This document shows positions 50,176 through 57,181 of a DNA stretch of 64,000 bases, piece by piece. Numbering within the stretch: the stretch's first letter is position 1; each line of letters starts with the position of its first letter. Source of the stretch: JAAYED01 sp040772225 (GTDB taxonomy: Bacteria; Chloroflexota; Anaerolineae; UBA1429); the NCBI GenBank assembly GCA_040772225.1, contig JAXGYO010000002.1, forward strand, positions 1,736,001-1,800,000, given 5' to 3'. The position numbers and the translations under genes were made by a program. The notes below the pieces were generated by a model, which was not told the DNA's origin, made no database searches, and worked only from the letters and a program-made list of their open reading frames with translations.

Positions 50176-51264
50176 ATGCAGGACAATGCGATCGGACTGA
50201 ACAAATGGGAACTCGACACGCCTGCGCTGTGCCTGGACCTGCGCGCGTTGGACCGGAACATCGCCCGGATGGCGGATTTCCTGCACGACGGCCCCACGGG
50301 CGTGCGCCCGCACAGCAAGACCCACAAGTGCCCGACCATTGCCTGGAAGCAACTGCGCGCCGGGGCCGTGGGCATCACCTGCGCCAAGGTGGGCGAGGCC
50401 GAGGCCATGGCCAGCGCGGGGATCAAGGACATCCTCATCGCCAACCAGGTCATCGGCCGGACCAAGATCACGCGACTGATGGGGCTGGCCGCCGACACCG
50501 AGATCATGGTGGCGGTGGAGGCACTGGAGAACGCCCGGGAGTTGTCCGACGCGGCGGTGGCCGCCGGCGTGCGGCTGCGCGCCATCATCGAGGTGGACAC
50601 GGGCATGGGGCGCTGCGGCACCCTCCCCGGCAGCGAGACGCTGGACCTCGCCCGTGAGATGGCCCGCCTGCCCGGGCTGCGCCTGGAGGGTATCATGGGC
50701 TATGAGGGGCACGCCGTGATGATCCCGGATATGGAGCGCCGTCGCGCCGCCGCCGAGGAGGCGATGGCGCTCTTGATCGACACCCGGGACCTGGTGCAGA
50801 AGGACGGCCTGCCGGTGCCCATCGTCTCCGCGGGCGGCTCGGGCACCTACAACATCACCGGGCGCTATCCGGGCGTCACCGATATCCAGGCCGGCTCGTA
50901 TGCCACCATGGACGCCCGCTATCGCACCATCATCCCCGAATTCGAGATCGCCCTGACTGTCGTCGCACAGGTGATCAGTGTCCGCGGGGACCACGCCGTG
51001 ATCGACGCCGGGCTCAAGACCATGACGCCCGAGTTCGGCAAGCCGGAGGTTATCGGGCCCGAGGGCTGGGCGTTGGACCACCAGTCGGAGGAGCACAGCA
51101 CCCTGACCCGCCAGGGCGGCGCCGCGCTCAAGCCGGGGGACAAAGTCGAGATCGTGCCCTCGCACGGCTGCACGACCATCAACCTGCACGACGCCTATCA
51201 CGTCATCGATGGGGAACGCCTGGTGGCGCTGTGGCCGATCGCGGGGAGAGGGAAGATACGGTAG
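50176..51264 (+). CDS. D-threonine aldolase / D-serine dehydratase (DSD1)-like PLP enzyme
   Basis: A 362-residue fold-III PLP enzyme. The PLP lysine is in RPHSKTHKCP near residue 48. IEVDTGMGRCG near 139 and GGSGTYNITG near 222 bind cofactor phosphate. The C-terminal metal site HGCTTINLHD near 334 has the His-x-Cys pair of the DSD1/DTA family. It cleaves or dehydrates a D-beta-hydroxy amino acid; which one is not known. The ATG at 50176 follows AGGGAGAGATCAGG. It shares very high third-position GC with the upstream gene. A strong terminator follows. Confidence 0.87.
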   Translation: MQDNAIGLNKWELDTPALCLDLRALDRNIARMADFLHDGPTGVRPHSKTHKCPTIAWKQLRAGAVGITCAKVGEAEAMASAGIKDILIANQVIGRTKITRLMGLAADTEIMVAVEALENARELSDAAVAAGVRLRAIIEVDTGMGRCGTLPGSETLDLAREMARLPGLRLEGIMGYEGHAVMIPDMERRRAAAEEAMALLIDTRDLVQKDGLPVPIVSAGGSGTYNITGRYPGVTDIQAGSYATMDARYRTIIPEFEIALTVVAQVISVRGDHAVIDAGLKTMTPEFGKPEVIGPEGWALDHQSEEHSTLTRQGGAALKPGDKVEIVPSHGCTTINLHDAYHVIDGERLVALWPIAGRGKIR

Positions 51265-51312
51265 GGGCATGAGGCCCCGCCTTCGGACGGCGGTGTGCCC
51301 TGCAAACCGTCA

Positions 51313-51348
51313 AGAGGCTGGGACTCGCGTAGGCGAGTCCCAGCCTCT
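51313..51348 (+). terminator. Strong hairpin after the D-threonine-aldolase-like gene
   Basis: A perfect 16-bp inverted repeat (51313-51328 with 51333-51348) with a 4-nt loop. It lies between convergent genes and may serve both; a short T/C-rich tract follows on the plus strand. Confidence 0.75.
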
Positions 51349-51385
51349 GTCTCTTTCCAAGCCTATGGCCGGCTGACGGGAACGT

Positions 51386-51967
51386 CTAGACCAGGTTGAC
51401 AGCGTCCTCGGGCATCCAGTGCTCATCCTGGTTGGCCCACTTGACGTTGCAGCCGATCGGGTTGGTGAGCGGCGTGCGGACCGGCCTGCCGGCCGTGACG
51501 TCCGCCAGGGCATTGTCCAGATCATTGACAGTCATATGGACAATGTCATCGGGCGCATCCACGCCGCGCCCGGTGTAGACCAGCTTGCGCTCGCGGTCGA
51601 ACACGAAAAAGTGCGGCGTGCGCAACCCACCATAGGCCCGGGCCACGTCCTGCGCCTCGTCGTACAGGTAGACCCAGGGGAACTTGAACTCTTCCATCCG
51701 CGCGATCATGAGATCCCAGCTGTCTTCCGGATGCGCTCCCACCCAGTTGGCATTGATGGCCACCATGCGCACGTCCTTGTCAGCGTACTTTTCGATGGTG
51801 GCGCGCGTCACCTCGTCCGAACCGGTAACGCAGGGGCAGTGGTTGCAGGTGAATGAGACCACCAGCGTCTCGGCATCGGCGAAATCGGCCAGGGTGTAGG
51901 TGCGGCCATCGGTGGCCGGCAGGCTAAAGTCGGGGGCTTGCGAGCCCAGGGGCAGGGTAAAAGGCAT
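51386..51967 (-). CDS. Thioredoxin-like / redoxin family protein
   Basis: A 193-residue AhpC/TSA-Redoxin fold protein. GSQAPDFSLPATDGRTYTL near residue 8 is the redoxin start. FTCNHCPCVTGSDE near 39 holds the redox CxxC in an unusual CNHCPC form shared by a family of thioredoxin-like proteins of unknown substrate. LRTPHFFVFDRERKLVYTGR near 115 has the cis-Pro. It has no signal peptide and is cytoplasmic. GGAG precedes the ATG. Its own promoter lies 56 nt upstream. Confidence 0.85.
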   Translation of the reverse strand: MPFTLPLGSQAPDFSLPATDGRTYTLADFADAETLVVSFTCNHCPCVTGSDEVTRATIEKYADKDVRMVAINANWVGAHPEDSWDLMIARMEEFKFPWVYLYDEAQDVARAYGGLRTPHFFVFDRERKLVYTGRGVDAPDDIVHMTVNDLDNALADVTAGRPVRTPLTNPIGCNVKWANQDEHWMPEDAVNLV

Positions 51968-52022
51968 TCTTGAACTCCGTTCGCTCGTGACAGATGTATC
52001 GCCGGAACAGTTGACGAAATTC

Positions 52023-52051
52023 ATTATACCGGGGTTTGAAGATGCGGCCAA
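52023..52051 (-). promoter_or_regulatory. Promoter of the thioredoxin-like gene
   Basis: On the minus strand TTGGCC (52051-52046), a 17-nt spacer and TATAAT (52028-52023); the leader would be about 50 nt. Confidence 0.65.
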
Positions 52052-52218
52052 GCGGAGAGGGGTCGTTGAGGACGAGCAGATCAAGGCAGTATTCTGAACA
52101 GCGGTTCAGATGGGAAATGAACCCAGCATCAAGCGCCCTGACATCGTCATTGCATCACAGGTCGCGAGCATATCTCTTTGCATCGCCGCGCCCAGAATAC
52201 GCAACTGATCCAGACAAA

Positions 52219-52262
52219 ACAACATGTAGTAGCGTGAACGACATTCCGCTACTACATGTTGT
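52219..52262 (-). terminator. Terminator of the tadA / tRNA-Ser transcript
   Basis: A perfect 16-bp stem (52219-52234 with 52247-52262) and a 12-nt loop. On the minus strand it is followed by TTTTGTCT and starts 6 nt after the tRNA end. The 120 bp between it and the thioredoxin promoter hold only a small CTGAAC/GTTCAG hairpin near 52090. Confidence 0.85.
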
Positions 52263-52268
52263 CTACTG

Positions 52269-52355
52269 CGGAGGAGGTGGGATTCGAACCCACGGTGACG
52301 CAAGCGCCACAACGGTTTTCGAGACCGCCCCGATCAACCACTCCGGCACCCCTCC
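52269..52355 (-). tRNA. tRNA-Ser (anticodon CGA)
   Basis: An 87-nt class II tRNA. The acceptor stem GGAGGGG/CTCCTCC (one G-U), anticodon stem GCGGT/ACCGT with loop CTCGAAA (anticodon CGA), a long variable arm TGGCGCTTGCGTCAC, and a T arm with TTCGAAT are visible. The discriminator is G, as in serine tRNAs; CCA is not encoded. It lies 4 nt after the tadA stop and has no promoter of its own that I can see. Confidence 0.95.
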
Positions 52356-52359
52356 CTAT

Positions 52360-52824
52360 TCAGTTGTTTCGTCCGGTGCCCCTCAGCCCCGCGAAAAAGG
52401 CATCCATCAGCGCGCGGACCTCGCCCTCCAGCACACCCGACTGCACCTGCAGCCGGTGGTTCAGCCAGGGCGACCGCACGATGTCGTACACCGAGCCTGC
52501 CGCGCCCGTCTTGGGATCGCGCACGGCATAGACCAGCCGCTCGATCCGGGCGTTCACCATCGCCCCCGCACACATCGTGCAGGGCTCGAGCGTGCAGTAG
52601 AGCGTCGCCCCCGAAAGGCGCCACGCGCCGCGGTTGACCGCGGCCTCGCGAATGGCGACAATCTCTGCGTGGGCAGTGGGATCGGCGCTCGATTCCTTGC
52701 AGTTGTGGCCCCGCCCGATGATCGCGCCATCGAGCACGACGACCGCGCCGACGGGGATATCTCCCTCCGCCGCGGCCAGTTCGGCCTCGACGAGCGCCTC
52801 CCGCATCCATCGTTCGTGATCCAT
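52360..52824 (-). CDS. tadA: tRNA adenosine(34) deaminase TadA
   Basis: A 154-residue zinc deaminase that makes inosine at position 34 of tRNA-Arg(ACG). The zinc and proton-shuttle motif is TAHAEIVAIREA near residue 49, and PCTMCAGAMVNARI near 79 supplies the two cysteines. It is essential in most bacteria. The predicted promoter places the transcript start only about 4 nt before the ATG, and no ribosome site is visible, so the mRNA may be leaderless. The downstream tRNA-Ser is probably processed from the same transcript. Confidence 0.95.
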   Translation of the reverse strand: MDHERWMREALVEAELAAAEGDIPVGAVVVLDGAIIGRGHNCKESSADPTAHAEIVAIREAAVNRGAWRLSGATLYCTLEPCTMCAGAMVNARIERLVYAVRDPKTGAAGSVYDIVRSPWLNHRLQVQSGVLEGEVRALMDAFFAGLRGTGRNN

Positions 52825-52834
52825 TGCCAGCGGG

Positions 52835-52862
52835 ATTATAGCATAGTGAACGAGAGCGGCAA
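52835..52862 (-). promoter_or_regulatory. Promoter of tadA (nearly leaderless transcript)
   Basis: On the minus strand TTGCCG (52862-52857), a 16-nt spacer and TATAAT (52840-52835). The expected start, about 7 nt downstream, is close to 52828, while the ATG is at 52824. Confidence 0.65.
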
Positions 52863-52901
52863 AAGCAGCGCCCGGCCCAGACTCGCGAAGGTTATGTTCA
52901 G

Positions 52902-55259
52902 ATGACCCTCGTCTACATGACGCTGGCCTTTGTCGCGGGCATGGCTCTGGCGGATATTGTTCCGGTACCCTCCGTGGTGCTTGGTCTGCTAGCCTTCTGG
53001 GGTACCTGCATCGCCCTGCTCGAGTGGACGCACCCCGTTCGCCGACGCGCTGCGCTTGTTGTACTCATAGCGCTGGTCGGGTGCTGGCGTTGGCAGACAG
53101 CGCAACCCGTTTCCAGGCCAGGCGATCTGTCCTACTACAATGAGACCGGATCTCTGCGGATCGAAGGATTCATCTCCTCCGATCCCGTGTTGCGCGAAAC
53201 GCGTCAGCAGATCGCGTTCACGGCGGAGACCATCACTGTAGCGGGGGAGACCGTACCCGCGCGGGGCGCCGTACTGATCACGACCTCGCTCTACCCGAAC
53301 TACAGCTACGGCCAGAGGCTGGCTGTCACCGGAGAGTTGGAGACGCCCGCCATTCTGGAAGGCTTTGACTATCGCGAGTACCTGGCCGCTCAGGGTATCG
53401 GCTCCACGATGCGTGGCGCCGAGATCGAGATATTGCCCGGCTATGGCGGCAGCCGGTTCCTGCGCGCACTATCGCGCACTCGCGCGCTCCTGTGCCAGCG
53501 CATCGAGCAGATCCTGCCGCACCCTGAGGCGGGCCTCTTGCAGGGTATTCTGCTTGGCATGGACCACACTCTCCCGGAAGACCTCGCCGAGGCGTTCCGC
53601 GTGGCCGGGCTGACGCACATCATCGTGATCTCTGGCTACAATGTCAGCATCCTCCTCCAGGCATGGTTTGTCGCATCCACCAGACTGATCCATCGGTGGC
53701 TCAGCCTGGGCGCTGGCCTGCTTGTGCTTCTGGCGTTTGTGCTGCTTGTGGGCCCATCCCCGCCGGTCGTCCGTGCGGCCATCATGAGCACGATGTACGT
53801 CCTGGCGCAACTGGCGGGCCGACGCCAATGGCCAATGGCCAGCCTGGCTCTGTCCGCTCTGCTCATGCTGGCTGTGAATCCGTTGCTGTTGCACAGTGTC
53901 AGTTTCCAGCTATCGCTTGCCGCAACGCTGGCGCTGATCCTGCTGCAGCCCAGGTTGGCCGCCACGCTGGATAGCTTTATCCAGGGCACCCATGGTGACA
54001 GCCTTCCGCCCATGAGACAGATCATCGGCGAAACTCTCTTGACGACCTGTGCCGCACAGATGTTCACCCTTCCCGTGATCTGGGCACACTTTCAGCGCGT
54101 CTCGCTGCTGGCGCTTCTGGCCAATCTCCTGGTGCTGCCCCTCCAGCCCCTCATCCTGATACCCGGCGCCGCCGTGGTCTTTGGCAGTTTGGTGACGCCA
54201 GAAGTAGGCCGCGTCCTGGCGTACGTGCTCTGGCTTCCCCTCCGGTGGACAATCATCGTTGCGCGGTGGATCGGCGCCATCCCCTGGGCATCGCGGTCGC
54301 TCCCCGAGCTATCGCCCGCCGCCGCGTGGCTGCTGTACCTGCTCCTCATGGCCCTGGTGTGGCGCCTTCCCTCTCGCAAACCTTCACAGCAGACAGACAC
54401 GCGGTTCGAAGCGCGCCAACTGCTTCCGCTGGTCGCCGCGGGAACTATGACGGCACTTCTCTGGCTGGCCGTGCTGTCGATGCCCGATGGCCGGCTGCAC
54501 GTATACGCTCTCGACGTCGGTCAGGGAGACGCGATCCTGGTTCGCACGGGCGACGGTCAGAATGTGCTGATCGACGGCGGCCCCGACCCGGTACTGCTCG
54601 CCAGCCGGCTGGGAGAGGTCCTGCCATTTTGGGAACGGGACATCGATCTGGTGCTGGTGACGCACGATGACACCGACCACATCGGGGGGCTGGCTCCAGT
54701 CGCCTTTCGCTACCGCATCGGACGGGTCATCCATGCCGGACCGATGGACAGCAACGCCGCAAGCATAGCCTGGGATGCTGCCGTCGCGGCTGCAGATATC
54801 GGCCGAACCAGCCTCGGTGAAGGTTCCGAGATAGTTCTGGGTGACTGCCGGCTGAGCGTGTTGCATCCGCCCCTCCCTGTGGCGCATAATGGCCTGAGCA
54901 GCAACGACCAGTCGCTGGTTGTTTTGCTGCAGCAGGGCCGTTTCCGCATGCTCCTGACGGGGGATGCTGGCGAGGCGGTCGAACGCAGGCTGCTGGCGAT
55001 GGACGCGTCCCTGGATGCGACGGCTCTCAAGGTGTCGCATCACGGCGCGCAGAGCGCCACGAGCGCTGCGTTCCTGGCGGCCGTCACGCCGCAGGTGGCG
55101 CTCATCAGCGTGGGTGCCGACAACCGCTACGGCCATCCTGCGGATGTCGTCGTCCAGCGCCTGGAGAGTGCGAATACTCTCGTCCTGCGGACCGATGAGC
55201 GCGGTACGATCGAGTTGGCGACGGACGGCGCTCAGATGTGGATCAAGACGTCCAGATAG
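52902..55259 (+). CDS. comEC: ComEC/Rec2 family DNA-uptake channel protein
   Basis: A 785-residue membrane protein that passes single-stranded DNA into the cell during transformation. The N-terminal DUF4131 region (about 30-180) carries an OB-like fold. The Competence domain lies at about 220-500 with many helices (GLTHIIVISGYNVSILLQ near 230 is diagnostic). The C-terminal metallo-beta-lactamase domain starts near 535 (VGQGDAILVRTGDG, VLVTHDDTDHIGGL, LTGDAGEAVE, LKVSHHGAQSATS). All three parts are intact. The ribosome site is weak. The YhfC-like gene follows by 34 nt. Confidence 0.93.
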   Translation: MTLVYMTLAFVAGMALADIVPVPSVVLGLLAFWGTCIALLEWTHPVRRRAALVVLIALVGCWRWQTAQPVSRPGDLSYYNETGSLRIEGFISSDPVLRETRQQIAFTAETITVAGETVPARGAVLITTSLYPNYSYGQRLAVTGELETPAILEGFDYREYLAAQGIGSTMRGAEIEILPGYGGSRFLRALSRTRALLCQRIEQILPHPEAGLLQGILLGMDHTLPEDLAEAFRVAGLTHIIVISGYNVSILLQAWFVASTRLIHRWLSLGAGLLVLLAFVLLVGPSPPVVRAAIMSTMYVLAQLAGRRQWPMASLALSALLMLAVNPLLLHSVSFQLSLAATLALILLQPRLAATLDSFIQGTHGDSLPPMRQIIGETLLTTCAAQMFTLPVIWAHFQRVSLLALLANLLVLPLQPLILIPGAAVVFGSLVTPEVGRVLAYVLWLPLRWTIIVARWIGAIPWASRSLPELSPAAAWLLYLLLMALVWRLPSRKPSQQTDTRFEARQLLPLVAAGTMTALLWLAVLSMPDGRLHVYALDVGQGDAILVRTGDGQNVLIDGGPDPVLLASRLGEVLPFWERDIDLVLVTHDDTDHIGGLAPVAFRYRIGRVIHAGPMDSNAASIAWDAAVAAADIGRTSLGEGSEIVLGDCRLSVLHPPLPVAHNGLSSNDQSLVVLLQQGRFRMLLTGDAGEAVERRLLAMDASLDATALKVSHHGAQSATSAAFLAAVTPQVALISVGADNRYGHPADVVVQRLESANTLVLRTDERGTIELATDGAQMWIKTSR

Positions 55260-55293
55260 TCCGGTCTGTAAACAGTCGAGATTGTGAGGCGAG

Positions 55294-56109
55294 ATGAGCG
55301 CAACTGTTCAGGTTACGTGGGGCATCGCACTGGTCATCATGATCCTCGGCCCCGTCGCCCTGGGGTCCTGGTTCTGGGCGCGCTACCGTCCAAACCCCAG
55401 AGCCTTTGTACTGGGAGCCGCGGTCTTTCTGATCGCCCAACTCCTTGTGCGGCTGCCTCTGACGGGCTGGATCACGCAGCAACTGGGCCCGTCCATCCAG
55501 CAAGGGTTGCCCATGTTCCTATACATGATCGGGATGGCCTTTTCCGCGGGGCTGTTCGAGTCCGTCGGGCGCTGGGCCGGCTATCGCTGGCTCTTTCCGC
55601 CCCGGTTGCCTTATGACTGGAAACACGCCGTTGCCTACGGCATCGGCCACGGCGGCTTTGAGTCCGCCATCTTTGTGGGCGCCATGAGCCTGCTCAACTT
55701 TTTGCAGGGCAGCGCCCTCACGGCCATGACCGCCGCACAGGTCCAAGAACAGTTCTCGGGCGATACGCTGGCCCAGGTGATGGATGCCCGCCAGCTCTTT
55801 GCCGGGCTTGCGTGGCATGAGCCGCTGCTCGCCGCCGTGGAACGTCTGGCTACGGTGCCCTTTCACATCGCCATGTCGCTGCTGGTCCTGCTGGTGTTCA
55901 CACGCAAGCAGATACGCTGGCTGTTCTGGGCGATCCTCCTGCACGGTCTGGCTGATCTCACCGCTGTGCTGCTCAACCAGGCTGTAGGAGATACCCCCTG
56001 GCTGGTGGAACTGGGCGTGCTTGCCTGGGGCCTCGCGGCCCTATGGTACATTCTCCGCAGGTACCGGCAGGATCGGGCAGAGCAGCAGACGATCCAGGAG
56101 GCAGTGTGA
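55294..56109 (+). CDS. YhfC-family intramembrane metalloprotease-like protein
   Basis: A 271-residue protein with about seven to eight hydrophobic helices. GIGHGGFESAIFVG near residue 114 matches the family core, where Glu and His residues in helices are thought to form the active site, as in CAAX-protease relatives. The substrate is unknown. It is followed by a GTGA-overlapping dehydrogenase gene. Its position behind comEC is not a known conserved pairing. Confidence 0.78.
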   Translation: MSATVQVTWGIALVIMILGPVALGSWFWARYRPNPRAFVLGAAVFLIAQLLVRLPLTGWITQQLGPSIQQGLPMFLYMIGMAFSAGLFESVGRWAGYRWLFPPRLPYDWKHAVAYGIGHGGFESAIFVGAMSLLNFLQGSALTAMTAAQVQEQFSGDTLAQVMDARQLFAGLAWHEPLLAAVERLATVPFHIAMSLLVLLVFTRKQIRWLFWAILLHGLADLTAVLLNQAVGDTPWLVELGVLAWGLAALWYILRRYRQDRAEQQTIQEAV

Positions 56110-57137
56110 ATAACCCGTCCAGAGAGAGCTATCGAACTCATGTCGTACTGGTAGACTTTAGCCGGCCGCTGTTTGAGCCGGTGGGCTTTGAAGCGGAGAG
56201 GATGGCCGCCGCTGGGGCATCCTGGGAGCAGTACGAGTGCCGCAGTGAGGAGCAAGTGCTGGCGGTCGCCAGAGATGCGACCGTAGTCGTGGTGCAGTCG
56301 GTGCGCCCCCTCCTGACCCGCAGGGTGATAGAGCAGTTGCCCGTGTGTCGCTGCCTGATACGAGCCGGCGCGGGCTATGACAGCATCGATGTAGAGGCCG
56401 CCACCGAGCAGGGTATGCTGGTGTGTAACACACCCTCCTACTGCGTGGACGAGGTCGCGGACCACGCCATCGCGCTGCTGCTCGATTGCGTCCGGCATGT
56501 CTCGCGGCTCGACCGTGTCATGCACCAGGGGACGCAGCCACAGCGCATCCCCGGTGAGACACGCCGTGTGCATGGTGCCACCCTGGGGATCATCGGCCTC
56601 GGCCCGATCGGGCGACGCGTCGCCCAGCGCATGGCCGGGTGGCAACCACGCATCCTGGCCTACGACCCGTATCTCGCCCCGGAGCAGGCGGCCACAGTCG
56701 GCGCAGAGCTGGTCTCGCTGGAGGACCTGCTCCGTCAATCGGATTTCATCACACTGCACTGCCCGCTCACCAGAGACACGTTTCACCTGATCAATGATGA
56801 AACCCTGGCTCTGGTGAAGCCGGGCTGCATCCTGGTCAATGACTCACGCGGTGCTGTGGTAGACGAGGCTGCACTGGTTCGCGCGCTGCAGGGCGGTCGT
56901 CTGTGGGCTGCTGGTTTAGATGTCTCTGAGAAGGAACCGCTCCCCCTGGATTCGCCCCTGCGTTCGATGGACAATGTCGTGCTCACACCTCATGTGGCCG
57001 CCTATTCACCCGAATCGCGCATCGATCTCTACGCCGAGATCTGCGAGGTGTGCGCCGATGTGGTCCAGGGCCGGATCCCTCGCACGGTGGTAAACCGCAG
57101 CGTACTCGGCAATCTTCGCCCGTTGCGATCCGAGTGA
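56106..57137 (+). CDS. CtBP/SerA-like D-2-hydroxyacid dehydrogenase
   Basis: A 343-residue NAD-dependent dehydrogenase of the C-terminal-binding-protein-like group. IGLGPIGRRVAQRM near residue 164 is the cofactor site. The catalytic Arg is in DSRGAVVDEAAL near 252, Glu in SEKEPLPLDSPL near 284, and His in LTPHVA near 300. No ACT domain is present, so it is not a regulated SerA. The GTG overlaps the upstream stop (GTGA), and GGAGG precedes it. The substrate is unknown. Confidence 0.87.
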   Translation: MNNPSRESYRTHVVLVDFSRPLFEPVGFEAERMAAAGASWEQYECRSEEQVLAVARDATVVVVQSVRPLLTRRVIEQLPVCRCLIRAGAGYDSIDVEAATEQGMLVCNTPSYCVDEVADHAIALLLDCVRHVSRLDRVMHQGTQPQRIPGETRRVHGATLGIIGLGPIGRRVAQRMAGWQPRILAYDPYLAPEQAATVGAELVSLEDLLRQSDFITLHCPLTRDTFHLINDETLALVKPGCILVNDSRGAVVDEAALVRALQGGRLWAAGLDVSEKEPLPLDSPLRSMDNVVLTPHVAAYSPESRIDLYAEICEVCADVVQGRIPRTVVNRSVLGNLRPLRSE

Positions 57138-57141
57138 TACC

Positions 57142-57174
57142 AAGAGGCCCCGCCAATGGCGGGGCCCCTCTTTT
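57142..57174 (+). terminator. Terminator between the CtBP-like gene and clpC
   Basis: AAGAGGCCCCGCC pairs with GGCGGGG-CC-CCTCTT (a two-base bulge) around an AAT loop, with TTTT on the plus strand. It may serve both convergent genes. Confidence 0.75.
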
Positions 57175-57181
57175 CCTCACA

